Assembly (NCBI GenBank): GCA_041684965.1
Contig: JAWLGR010000005.1
Location: 124,001 to 188,000 of the forward strand
Reading direction: 5' to 3'
Length of the DNA: 64,000 nt
Source of the DNA: Mariniphaga sp041684965
GTDB lineage: Bacteria; Bacteroidota; Bacteroidia; Bacteroidales; Prolixibacteraceae
Shown: one piece after another, positions 1 to 9,211 of the stretch
How positions within the stretch are numbered: position 1 is the first letter of the stretch
Layout of the letters: the number at the start of each line of letters is the position of its first letter
The notes under the pieces: model-generated
Told to the model about the DNA's origin: nothing
The model's database searches: none
Seen by the model: only the letters and a program-made list of their open reading frames with translations
Position numbers and translations under genes: made by a program

Positions 1-186
1 ATCAGATCTGACAAATAACCGAGGCCTGAATTCAGAAATCTGCTGAATCTCCACATCAATATTAAGGAAATTTTGTAAGCTTAATTGTGCTTGCAGTCCG
101 GTTTGATTTCTACCTGCTTCTGAACTTTTAACAATAAAAATATTACTGAATAAACAGAGCACTATATAAGAGATTATTTTTTTCAT
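1..186 (-). CDS. Exported protein of unknown function (5' part only)
   Basis: An open frame starts at ATG 186 on the minus strand and runs off the left edge after 62 codons. It begins MKKIISYIVLCLFSNIFIV, a short basic start and a hydrophobic core typical of a Sec signal peptide. The rest (LQAQLSLQNFLNIDVEIQQI and onwards) matches no family I recognise; a resemblance to the opening of a secretin/STN domain is too weak to use. It lies downstream of the lamin-tail T9SS gene on the same strand, with 175 bases and a hairpin between them. Export is likely; function is unknown. Confidence 0.55.
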   Translation of the reverse strand, partial: MKKIISYIVLCLFSNIFIVKSSEAGRNQTGLQAQLSLQNFLNIDVEIQQISEFRPRLFVRSD

Positions 187-287
187 AGTTCGTCTAGATT
201 TTAGAATATTTTATAAATATAAATTTTTTTTGAATAAAACAGGTCTATAATGTAATAACATGCAATCACAGCACCAGCTGGACTCAA

Positions 288-328
288 ACAAAATAAGTGG
301 CTGTTTTTTTAGGCAACCACTTATTTGT
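288..328. terminator. Hairpin between two minus-strand genes, possible terminator
   Basis: An inverted repeat pairs AAATAAGTGG (291-300) with CCACTTATTT (317-326); one bulged A lets the stem extend. The 16-base loop holds a T run. It sits 34 bases past the stop of the lamin-tail gene. The stem is clear, but no T run follows it on the minus strand, so intrinsic termination is an inference. Confidence 0.4.
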
Positions 329-361
329 TCCTGATGGAAGTTTGAAATTAATATTTCATTT

Positions 362-3300
362 TTATCTGCGAATTACTTTATATTGACCAATCAAACGTGA
401 ATCTTTGGTTAGAACTATCAGATACATTCCAGATGGCTGGTTATCCAAAGAAACTGCTTCCAGATGGTGACTGTTTTTTATATCCCTTAGCAACACGCCC
501 AACTGATTAAATACCTGGATACGGGTACCCTGCTCCAATCCATGAAGGTTTACTTTCCCGGTTGTTGGGTTCGGATAAACCTTGATTTTACCTTCAGCAA
601 GTTTATTTGCTGAAGTGGCAAAATCAATTTCGTACATTACCACCATTTTGCCATCTGCAGAAGTTACTTTAATCCTGTCGCCTTCGTTGAGGTTACCTGA
701 AGTTTTTTCATTTCCGTCGGCAGCCACCACAATAGCGGTTGCGCCCATTGCAGGGGTAATGTTGGTTTTGAAATCTGTAACCAACGTACTCCCTTCAGCA
801 CCTGAAACTGTGTAATTGACCTGGTCTACCGCATAGACATTTGAAAGAATGTAGGCCAGGTAACTCGAATCAAGTATATAGGTTGTTCTCAACATCGAGA
901 GATGATAGACCCTTTTGACCAAACCACTGGCAGAAGTCACTATTATTTTGTCATCCTGGACAATGCCCCCTTCAGTCCGTTCAAGGCCTGATTTGTCTAC
1001 AACCATCAATGTTCCACCAGTAGACGGAACTAAGTTGGAAAGCAAAACCTGCACATTGGTTCCACGGGGAATATACTGAATGAGGTTATTGCTCTGAACT
1101 ACCGTATAAACATCCGACAAAACAAATGCATCGTTTTCTGTTGAATTTGGAAGCAGTTGATAAACGATTCTTGTAACTCCGTCTTCTGCAACAACATCAA
1201 GGTAGATGCCCGAATTGACTGTAACATCAACATAGGTGGTATCGTAATTCAGGATTTTCGTGGAAACATATGCACCTTCACTGTTAATAACATCCATTGT
1301 AGCACCCATAGGGATTGTGATGTTATTTAATACGGTTCTTAACCTTGTTCCGTATTCAAAACCCGAAACAGTCCCGACTCCTGCTTCCGCAATTGCTCCG
1401 GCACTCATGGGCTGACTTTCTACAGTAATATCATATAAAACAGATGATAAAAGCGCTGTGGAACTCAACCCCTCATCCGTCACCTCCAGGCTGTATTGTG
1501 TATAGTTGGCACTGTCGGCTGACATAACAAGTAAAATATCCCCATGGGTTAAAAGTGTCTCATTTGCAAGTACCGAATCATCAGCCTTTGATTTTACAGT
1601 AAGCTCCTGGTTTTCATCATCCTTTATTATATTGCCAAGAAAGGCCGCCACTGTTGTACCGGTTTTTACACCTCTTATCTCCTCACTCATTGAATAACCA
1701 TCGCTTACTTTATAAACCAGTGAGCTAACAGTCGATTTATAATGAGTTGGCTCTATCATGTAATGCTGGCCAATATTGTTAATACTGTTGTTCCTGGCTC
1801 TTAATCCCGGATAGGGGCCCCCATTGATTTCATAATACGATTCATTGTAAAACAACCATTCACTGTCCTCATCGTTGGTGCCGAAAGAAGCCTGAAGTAC
1901 CGGATTGGGTTTATAAATATGTGGCTTTCTGATTATATGTTGCCATGCTGATATTGGAGTATGTCCTGCTATTACCCAGTTTGACAGGTCGGCCATTCCA
2001 AAAGCTTCCACTGGTTCAAAATCGTATGGGTCAATTACAGGTTTGGTGCCCTGCCTTACTGAATCATTTAAGATTTTAAATAAATACCAGGCGCGGGTTG
2101 TCTGACGTGCAACAACCAACTCATTTCTGGGGGAAGTAAATTCATCCCATGGGTTATTCATACCTAAAGGGGCATCATGACGCTGTACAAACTGAACATC
2201 AACAATTTTAGGAAGAATTTCTCTCCAGCTGATACCGGCTGCAAGCCAGGGTCCTGACTCATCGATGTTCCGGTCCTGTGGCATGTTTGCAATAATGAAC
2301 ATTTCACCTGGCTCTACAATCGGGTTCACAGCAAGGTCCGGCACAAGTACCCGGGGTTGGATCTGCCATTCAAGTTCTCCCTGCCATCTATACCCGGGCA
2401 CGTATTTTTGCCAGCGCAGTGACCAGTTCAAATCCCTGGTAATTTGTCCTGCCTGGTCTCCCCTGGTGAAAGTAATAAGGTAATGGCTTAAATCAATGGG
2501 TTGGTTTCCCGGATTATAAATCTCGATAAAATTAAACCGGTTGTTCCAGTCAAAGATCCATTCCGAAATAAAAGGTTCTGCATGAAATGGCTGAACTTTA
2601 TCAGGATGTTTTTCCTTTACCAATTCCACATTGTAGGTATTTGTTGTAGAGTTGTCCTCTGCTGTAACTGTAAAGGAAACCGTACGATCTTCCTTGCTTC
2701 CTGAAAGGGAAACAGCTCTTTTTACTGAAATTTTTGAATTCAGGGTAGATGCTTTTGCAATCAGCTGAGGAATTCCTTCAACTTCATAGGGAATCTGTAA
2801 AGTATAATTTGTTCGGCCTGTACTAAAGTCGGGGATTGTATCACCGCTCCAACCGAATATCCCACGTAATGATTCCGGGATGTCGGGCCATGTAATGGAA
2901 GCTAAATTAGCATTTGTACTTGGATGGTAATCCTGAAGCTGGAGGAAATATTCCTTCACATTCCCATTTTCTGAAGTAATTTTTAGTTTATCTCCATTTT
3001 TAAGATCGGGTCTTTCAACACCATCAACCCAAACAAATTCCCAGGTTGCATTGGATGGTTTCTCCAGACGTTTTAACAACGAATCGGTACGCAGTGCAAA
3101 TGATAATCCATGATTCACAGCAGTAATAGTATCCACCCCACTTGAATGTTGGGTTACCCTTGGCCAGCTCAGAATTCCGTATTGTGTGCGCGTAGTAATA
3201 GGAGCAGTGCTTCCAGGTAACCGTGTGTTGGCTACATCCAATGGTACCACAATATTGTCTGAAGAAGTTGGGGGAGCTACAACTATGTCGAAAGTTGCGG

Positions 3301-4303
3301 TAGTCATTTCATTTCCGCAAACAATTATCTCCAGCTTATCGCCCGTTCTTACCGAGCGGTACAATGAGTCTTCCCGGATATCGTTTAAATGATAATGCCA
3401 TGCTATACCCGGTTTCCTTACCATATAATTCATTATATCATCCAGCCTGCGTATTCCCCAGGGGACAGTAAGTTTTTTCCCGGCAAAATCAACATCAATC
3501 ACATCTGATTCCAGTGTATTTTCATCCAGAACATAATTTCCATGGTTACCTGCTGTCCACCATGGATCACGCCAGGTGTTCTTAATCAGATAAGGTAAAG
3601 CAATCCATTCAGAGTCGTCATAACCAACCCCCCGTGCATTGCCAAAATCAAGATTTCCGTGTGTAAATTTAAATTTCCGGATGCAGGGCCCTCTTCTGGT
3701 TGCCTGAGAAACACCCGCTACATCCCTTCCCTGGGTGTCGGATATATCTGGTACGATAACACCTCCAAACTGATCAACTACAGCGGAATCCTCCGGCGCA
3801 AAATTGTGCTGTAAATAAACAAAGTTGTCACTTCCCCACAAGCTGAATAGCGAATTCCCCCAGGTAACACTGTCGGTTTCATCACCTGCCACCTCTGGCA
3901 TATGTACTAGTGCATCAGCCAAATCGTACCACTTCGGGTTCATAGGTTGCTCATTTGCCCCCTGTGCATAGGGATCTTGTTTATAAACTGCCGGCCCAAA
4001 ATCATAAGCCTCAGTCATTAAAAACGATTCACCCGGATTCAGAATATGATCAGGTAACCACATCCACCTTACTCCATTGGGTTTCCATGGAACTTCCGGA
4101 GTTTGTAAAACACTTTGAGAATAATTCGAGGCTAACTTAAATTCTTTTAAATTAATGGCCTGGTCACCCATATTGGTAAACTCATAATATGTATACCCAT
4201 ATGCGCCCTGGTTAAAAGTTTCGGTAATCAATAACTGCCTGTAAGGCTCCTGTGCATTGAGTATACCGGCAAAAAACAGAAACAGAAGTAAATATCTTTT
4301 CAT
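362..4303 (-). CDS. Large secreted lamin-tail protein with T9SS C-terminal sorting domain
   Basis: 1313 residues. A signal peptide (MKRYLLLFLFFAGILNAQ) is followed by a lamin-tail-like beta domain at about 22-110 (LLITETFNQGAYGYTYYEF then NMGDQAINL). A second copy lies near the middle (PFISEWIFDWNNRFNFIEIY, NPGNQPIDLSHYL). The C-terminal half holds tandem beta-sandwich-like units of about 80-100 residues, each with a phrase like KVTSADG or DVVAEDG before an aromatic strand, similar to cadherin-like beta-sandwich repeats. The last 80 residues are a type A T9SS sorting domain (KVYPNPTTGKVNL, PSGMYLIVL). No catalytic motif was seen. It is probably a cell-surface adhesion or scaffold protein of the adjacent glycan locus, divergently transcribed from the beta-helix gene at 4646. 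Confidence 0.8.
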   Translation of the reverse strand: MKRYLLLFLFFAGILNAQEPYRQLLITETFNQGAYGYTYYEFTNMGDQAINLKEFKLASNYSQSVLQTPEVPWKPNGVRWMWLPDHILNPGESFLMTEAYDFGPAVYKQDPYAQGANEQPMNPKWYDLADALVHMPEVAGDETDSVTWGNSLFSLWGSDNFVYLQHNFAPEDSAVVDQFGGVIVPDISDTQGRDVAGVSQATRRGPCIRKFKFTHGNLDFGNARGVGYDDSEWIALPYLIKNTWRDPWWTAGNHGNYVLDENTLESDVIDVDFAGKKLTVPWGIRRLDDIMNYMVRKPGIAWHYHLNDIREDSLYRSVRTGDKLEIIVCGNEMTTATFDIVVAPPTSSDNIVVPLDVANTRLPGSTAPITTRTQYGILSWPRVTQHSSGVDTITAVNHGLSFALRTDSLLKRLEKPSNATWEFVWVDGVERPDLKNGDKLKITSENGNVKEYFLQLQDYHPSTNANLASITWPDIPESLRGIFGWSGDTIPDFSTGRTNYTLQIPYEVEGIPQLIAKASTLNSKISVKRAVSLSGSKEDRTVSFTVTAEDNSTTNTYNVELVKEKHPDKVQPFHAEPFISEWIFDWNNRFNFIEIYNPGNQPIDLSHYLITFTRGDQAGQITRDLNWSLRWQKYVPGYRWQGELEWQIQPRVLVPDLAVNPIVEPGEMFIIANMPQDRNIDESGPWLAAGISWREILPKIVDVQFVQRHDAPLGMNNPWDEFTSPRNELVVARQTTRAWYLFKILNDSVRQGTKPVIDPYDFEPVEAFGMADLSNWVIAGHTPISAWQHIIRKPHIYKPNPVLQASFGTNDEDSEWLFYNESYYEINGGPYPGLRARNNSINNIGQHYMIEPTHYKSTVSSLVYKVSDGYSMSEEIRGVKTGTTVAAFLGNIIKDDENQELTVKSKADDSVLANETLLTHGDILLVMSADSANYTQYSLEVTDEGLSSTALLSSVLYDITVESQPMSAGAIAEAGVGTVSGFEYGTRLRTVLNNITIPMGATMDVINSEGAYVSTKILNYDTTYVDVTVNSGIYLDVVAEDGVTRIVYQLLPNSTENDAFVLSDVYTVVQSNNLIQYIPRGTNVQVLLSNLVPSTGGTLMVVDKSGLERTEGGIVQDDKIIVTSASGLVKRVYHLSMLRTTYILDSSYLAYILSNVYAVDQVNYTVSGAEGSTLVTDFKTNITPAMGATAIVVAADGNEKTSGNLNEGDRIKVTSADGKMVVMYEIDFATSANKLAEGKIKVYPNPTTGKVNLHGLEQGTRIQVFNQLGVLLRDIKNSHHLEAVSLDNQPSGMYLIVLTKDSRLIGQYKVIRR

Positions 4304-4645
4304 AATGACAAAAATTTGATTAGTTATTAAATTTTAATTAATTTGATCATTATAAATATAATATTTTTTTATTTTTAAAAAAAATTTATATGAGTAATTT
4401 AAATTTTATAAAATTCTACTGAAACAGAGCAGGTATCAGTGATAAAGGAAAAAACAGATAGTGCAGTGAAATAAGTTTAATCGGGAAAAAGGGCCTAAAT
4501 TATTTTTCTTTATTAATATTTTACAGCAGAAAAATTATGAATGGTTTAATAAACCAGGCAGGAATTCAAATACATGACAGGATAATTAATTGGACAGATT
4601 ATTTTGGATAGTACATTCATTTTAAATCAATAATAGCCATAGCTT
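4304..4645. other. Divergent intergenic region, probable promoters
   Basis: 342 very AT-rich bases between the lamin-tail gene (minus) and the first beta-helix gene (plus). Both promoters should lie here. I could not single out a convincing Bacteroidota -33/-7 pair, and saw no repeat or small gene. Confidence 0.5.
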
Positions 4646-6142
4646 ATGAAACAAATTATGATAAAACATTTACCGGTTAAAATGCTGATTTCCGGAATTT
4701 TCATGGCCTTTTCCTACCTATGGGGGGGTTGCACTCCTGCATTACAACCTGGAGCATATTATGTAGATGTCTCAGCCAAAGCCGGAGGTAATGGCAGCGA
4801 AAAATCGCCCTTTCAATCTATTATGGAAGGTGTTAATGCCGCACAGCCGGGTGAAACAGTTTGGGTACTGCCAGGTGAATACAATGAGGAAGTGAAGACG
4901 CAACGAGATGGCTTACCCGGACAACCCATTACCATTCGGTCTTTTGTTTCCGCTAACGCGCCTGAAGGTGCAGCACCGGGCTGGGTTCCGGAAGATGACT
5001 CAAAACGCGTATGGATTCGGCGCGAAGGAAGGGGACTGGATATTCTACATTCTCATAATGTAGTTGATGGCATCAATGTCGATGGTCTTTGGCACTCCAA
5101 TTCCTACATCGATGAGGAGGGAATTTTTCGCGACTCAACCGTAACAGGCACTTTCCCGTCAGGAACCGGAGGGATTGTACGAATTAACAAGGGAACGGAG
5201 GGGACCGTATTACGCAATTTGGAGGTAAAAAACAACCAGCTGCACCTGGTGCGTGCACATGGCAACAACATCCTCATTGAGAATGCACGCATCCACAGTG
5301 CCATTTCCAGAACAGTGAATTCTCCTGCGCCACCACCTGGAATTATATCGGGTGACGAATATTTCAGGGACTCTCATGGGATTGAATCAAGCAGTGCAAA
5401 CGGATTAACAATTATAAACACTTATATTGGATATATTTCAGGTGACTGTGTACAGTCGGGACGTTCGGAGTGGAGTGATCTTACAATTGAAAACTGTCAT
5501 TTTGAAATAAAGCCACTGGCTGAACCAATTCTCGGACTGCAGGTGGGAACCTGGTTTGGTGAAGACATCTACGATACAAAAACACCGGAAAGAGGCCAGA
5601 AGGGTGCCCGGTTTAACAAGGGGGTGACCTGGCGGAATAATGTGCTCCACGGTACCCGCTACAGCCGCTATCAGCATGGTGCTGTGCTGAACCTGAAAGA
5701 AGGCGTGGAAGGGATACTTGTTGAGGGAAACAGGATTTATGACAACCGCATGACCTTCCGGCTCCGTCAGCCTACACGTGGTTACATCATTCGTAACAAT
5801 TACATTTATAATAATGAAACCGCTGTCTGGTTTGCAGGTCCTGTCGACAATGTACTAATCCAAAACAATACTTTCGTCGACAATGAAATTGCGGTAACTG
5901 AATCGGGAAGTGGTGCCACAGGGTCGGTTATATCAAATAATATTTTCGCAAACGGTCCTCATAAAATGGATCTTAACCCCCCGCATATTAAATGGGAACA
6001 CAACCTGTTTTACGACGTAGCTACCAAACAAGGGAATGATATAATTGAAAAGAACCCGCTGTTTGCCGATTCAAAAAATAATGATTTCAGCCTGCTCCCT
6101 GACTCACCTGCCCTTCCCCTGGGCATTGGAGCCGGATTGTAG
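4646..6142 (+). CDS. Right-handed beta-helix protein, putative polysaccharide lyase-like (copy 1)
   Basis: 498 residues. A signal segment ends in a Cys (YLWGGCTPAL) that may be a weak lipobox. A parallel beta-helix follows: the opening strand YYVDVSAKAGGNGSEKSPF and PGETVWVLPGEYNEEV are the usual start of the DUF1565/pectate-lyase-like fold, then many short N-rich coils (ILVEGNRIYDN, VLIQNNTFVDN, VISNNIFANG). It closely resembles the protein at 23784 and less closely that at 17226. A sulfatase gene follows 121 bases downstream on the same strand. Polysaccharide-lyase folds of this type (PL1, PL6, PL9 and others) cleave uronic-acid polymers, so a role on the sulfated glycan is reasonable. No family-specific catalytic residues were identified, so lyase activity is inference. 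Confidence 0.75.
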   Translation: MKQIMIKHLPVKMLISGIFMAFSYLWGGCTPALQPGAYYVDVSAKAGGNGSEKSPFQSIMEGVNAAQPGETVWVLPGEYNEEVKTQRDGLPGQPITIRSFVSANAPEGAAPGWVPEDDSKRVWIRREGRGLDILHSHNVVDGINVDGLWHSNSYIDEEGIFRDSTVTGTFPSGTGGIVRINKGTEGTVLRNLEVKNNQLHLVRAHGNNILIENARIHSAISRTVNSPAPPPGIISGDEYFRDSHGIESSSANGLTIINTYIGYISGDCVQSGRSEWSDLTIENCHFEIKPLAEPILGLQVGTWFGEDIYDTKTPERGQKGARFNKGVTWRNNVLHGTRYSRYQHGAVLNLKEGVEGILVEGNRIYDNRMTFRLRQPTRGYIIRNNYIYNNETAVWFAGPVDNVLIQNNTFVDNEIAVTESGSGATGSVISNNIFANGPHKMDLNPPHIKWEHNLFYDVATKQGNDIIEKNPLFADSKNNDFSLLPDSPALPLGIGAGL

Positions 6143-6263
6143 AACCCGGAGAAGCATAATTGGTACTACAAACATTAAATGAAGGCTTTACTCAAATCAT
6201 TTTTTCATGGAATCGGATTAATAAAGAGAATTATTAACTGAACAGATTTTTTTAAACCAGATT

Positions 6264-7652
6264 ATGAAAAACATTTTTACAATAGCATTACTGGCAGTAA
6301 CGCCTTTAGCCTATTCCCAGCAGAACTATAATATAGTTTTAATTGTGGCTGATGATTTAGGTTATGGAGATCTAGGCCCTTATGGTGTTAAAGATATTAA
6401 AACTCCCAATCTCGACAAGCTGGCTGCCGAAGGAGTAAGGTTTACAAATTATTATGCGAATGCTCCTGAATGCTCGCCTTCCAGAACGGCATTGTTAACG
6501 GGAAGATACCAGCAACGGGTTGGTGGTCTGGAATGTGCAATTGGATTGAACGATGTAGGCAGGTATCCGGAAGCCCTGGAGTTATCTAACCGAAACGAAA
6601 TAGGATTACCCGTCGAATTCAATGCCATTCCTTCCATATTAAAGGCAAAAGATTACAATACCGCAATAATCGGAAAATGGCATTTAGGAGGAAAGGAAAA
6701 ATTCAGGCCCAATGTCCAGGGGTTTGATTATTCCATAGGTCCTCTGGGTGGAGGAGTCGATTACTTTCATCACACCGAACCCAAAGGCATGTTTATTGGG
6801 ATTGAAATGGAAGGCAATCCTGATTTTTACAGAAACGGGTTACCTCACCGGCGTGAAAATTATTACATGACTCATCTTATTACAGATGAGTCAGTCAATT
6901 GGTTGAACATTCAAAATGAAACCAAACCGTTTTTCCTTTACCTTCCTTATACTGCTCCGCACACTCCTTACCAGGGACCTGATGATTATAGACCCGTTCA
7001 ACTGACATCAAAGGAATTTGGAATTGGAAACAGAGAAATCTATGTTAAAATGATTGAATCGCTGGACAACGGAATAGGAAAAATCCTTGCCAAAATTGAA
7101 GAAAAAGGACTTACTGAAAATACAATAATAATCTTCACTTCAGATAATGGCCCCACCAAAATGGGAACCACGGGTTTGCTCTCGGGTAATAAAAGTGAAC
7201 TTTTCGAAGGAGGAATACGGGTACCTTTAATAATAAAATGGCCGGGTAAGATCAAACCTGGACAGGTTTCCGACCAGATGGCTATTGGTATGGACATTAC
7301 AGCTTCCATTGCAAATATAATTGGTGTTGTGCCTCCAAAAAAGCTCGATGGTATTGATATTATAGGGCATGTAGTTTCAGGAAATAAAGACATCCCGCGA
7401 ACTTTATTCTGGAGATTCAAAAGAGGAAACGGAATTATTAAGGCTGTCAGGGACAATAATATGAAGTACATTGAGGAAACGAATAAAAAAGGAACAACTG
7501 AATTTGTCTTTGACCTTCAAACCGACATTGGTGAAAAAAATAATTTAGCCGATAAAAATATGGGTGAATTAAATCGTCTGAGAAAGCTGGTGGAAAACTG
7601 GGAAGCTGATGTGAGACCTGAAAGATATGATTTTTACAGGGAGTTTCAATAA
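6264..7652 (+). CDS. S1-family sulfatase (formylglycine-dependent)
   Basis: 462 residues with a signal peptide (cleavage near AYSQQ). The N-terminal metal motif is IVLIVADDLGYGDLG, and the formylglycine signature is C70-S-P-S-R-T-A-L-L-T-G-R. The Cys needs conversion by an anaerobic or FGE-type maturase that is not in the window. Later motifs include GKWHLGG and TSDNGP, both typical of arylsulfatase-fold enzymes. It removes sulfate esters from sugars outside the inner membrane. It lies between a beta-helix gene and a phosphoesterase gene on one strand, probably one transcript. Linkage specificity (2-O, 6-O or N-sulfate) cannot be read from the sequence; the nearby PL21 gene favours a heparin/heparan sulfate product. 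Confidence 0.9.
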   Translation: MKNIFTIALLAVTPLAYSQQNYNIVLIVADDLGYGDLGPYGVKDIKTPNLDKLAAEGVRFTNYYANAPECSPSRTALLTGRYQQRVGGLECAIGLNDVGRYPEALELSNRNEIGLPVEFNAIPSILKAKDYNTAIIGKWHLGGKEKFRPNVQGFDYSIGPLGGGVDYFHHTEPKGMFIGIEMEGNPDFYRNGLPHRRENYYMTHLITDESVNWLNIQNETKPFFLYLPYTAPHTPYQGPDDYRPVQLTSKEFGIGNREIYVKMIESLDNGIGKILAKIEEKGLTENTIIIFTSDNGPTKMGTTGLLSGNKSELFEGGIRVPLIIKWPGKIKPGQVSDQMAIGMDITASIANIIGVVPPKKLDGIDIIGHVVSGNKDIPRTLFWRFKRGNGIIKAVRDNNMKYIEETNKKGTTEFVFDLQTDIGEKNNLADKNMGELNRLRKLVENWEADVRPERYDFYREFQ

Positions 7653-7699
7653 TCGGTGGATATAGAACACTTTTTAACAATCACTTCAGTATATGTGGT

Positions 7700-9211
7700 A
7701 TGAAGGGAAAAATTAATTTGATAACTGCAGTTGCATTAGCTGCCGCTTTTTTTTCAGCTATTCATTTATCAGCCGGAAACATTGTTTATCCCTGGAGGGC
7801 TGCCAAATCCATCGTTCAGGCGGGAGAAAGTTTTTCAATCCTGTACAATAACCTCCGTGCCGACATAGTCGATTCTGTATTGTTGGAAGGTCCTTTTAAC
7901 AGGGTGGTACTTCAAATTGATTCAGTTGTTTTTGGCAGGTTTGAATACGACAGCTATACCAACTCTTCGGTTAACAATAAAATTTATGCCCGTGTTCCTG
8001 CTGGTACTCCTGAAGAACTTTACACCCTGGTCATTAAGAATGGCGGAGAAATATACACTTCCAACAAATCTGTAAAAGTTGTTAAGGAATTCAAAGAAAG
8101 CCATAGTTTCATTCATATCAGCGATCTGCATATCTCAAGGAACTGGGTGGAAACTCCAGAAGGCGGGTATGCAAAAGAGCTGGAATTGTTCGATAACTTT
8201 GTTAAGGTTGCAAACATAATTGCCCCTGATTTTATATTGAATACCGGAGATAATATTCACGAAACGACCCGTTTTAATCCGGATTCAACCGGGTGGGGAG
8301 GTGATTTAAATTCAGAAGCACATCAGAGACCTTTAATTGAAGAAAAGTGGAAGAATTTTTATGAAGGTTCTAACGGACTTTCCGGCATCCATGGTTTAAA
8401 CGCACCTGTGTTTTCCATACCCGGAAACCACGATTATTACGGTATGCCAAAAAATGAATCAAAATTAAAGGCATTGCAATGGAACAACCTTTGCGGACTG
8501 CGAGTGTATGGATTCAGTTACAGAGAAACCCGAATTATTATGTCTGATAATTGTATTGGAAATCCGGATGATGATTATCCTCTGGGAGCAACAATGTCGG
8601 GCTTGCAGGGAAAGGTTTTCGAATCATTTTTTAAAGAAAACGGAGTTGGAAGAATTAATATCCTGGGACAGCACAGGTATCACGACAGACTGGACGGAGG
8701 CTCACTTATCGATACGGCATTTCTTGATAAGTATAAAATAAACATGTTGCTCCATGGACATTTTCATAAACCTTTTCATGAATACATAGGTGCCACTCCC
8801 ACCCTGGGAACACGCCCCGGAACAGTTTGTAAAAGCGGATACCAGGATCCTGAAAATGAATTGGGATTTTTCCGCATTTTCAGAATAAATGGTGCTTACT
8901 TTGAATTTTCTGAACCTTTAAGGTTCATTAAAGACCCAACTGTTCCTTACGAGGAAATGGAACTGAACCTCACACTGGATTATTCCAGTCCGAATGACGG
9001 CTCTGCCACATACAATTCAGCTATAATAATAAACAACCTGGATATAAACTTACCGGGATGCCAAATTCGTTTTATAATGAAAAAAGGAAAATATAAAGTG
9101 AACACCGGGAGAATTTATCAGGTTATCGAATCCGGTAATTATTCTGTTGTTGATGTCAGGGTTGACATTGATTCCCTTACAAAAAACGACATCAAAATTA
9201 CAAAATTATGA
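7700..9211 (+). CDS. Exported calcineurin-like metallophosphoesterase
   Basis: 503 residues with a signal peptide. After an N-terminal beta domain of about 130 residues, all metal-binding motifs of the calcineurin superfamily are present: D142-L-H144, NTGDN, G242-N-H244-D245 and H352-G-H354-F-H356. A C-terminal beta domain follows. The family hydrolyses phosphomono- or diesters; the substrate here is unknown. The stop overlaps the start of the Gfo/Idh/MocA gene (ATGA, 9208-9211), so the two are translationally coupled. It is a useful reference for the degenerate relative at 19360, which lacks most of these residues. Confidence 0.85.
   Translation: MKGKINLITAVALAAAFFSAIHLSAGNIVYPWRAAKSIVQAGESFSILYNNLRADIVDSVLLEGPFNRVVLQIDSVVFGRFEYDSYTNSSVNNKIYARVPAGTPEELYTLVIKNGGEIYTSNKSVKVVKEFKESHSFIHISDLHISRNWVETPEGGYAKELELFDNFVKVANIIAPDFILNTGDNIHETTRFNPDSTGWGGDLNSEAHQRPLIEEKWKNFYEGSNGLSGIHGLNAPVFSIPGNHDYYGMPKNESKLKALQWNNLCGLRVYGFSYRETRIIMSDNCIGNPDDDYPLGATMSGLQGKVFESFFKENGVGRINILGQHRYHDRLDGGSLIDTAFLDKYKINMLLHGHFHKPFHEYIGATPTLGTRPGTVCKSGYQDPENELGFFRIFRINGAYFEFSEPLRFIKDPTVPYEEMELNLTLDYSSPNDGSATYNSAIIINNLDINLPGCQIRFIMKKGKYKVNTGRIYQVIESGNYSVVDVRVDIDSLTKNDIKITKL

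Noticed and set aside
7040..7471. 143-codon minus-strand frame inside the sulfatase gene
   Set aside because: Antisense shadow of a well-supported sulfatase.
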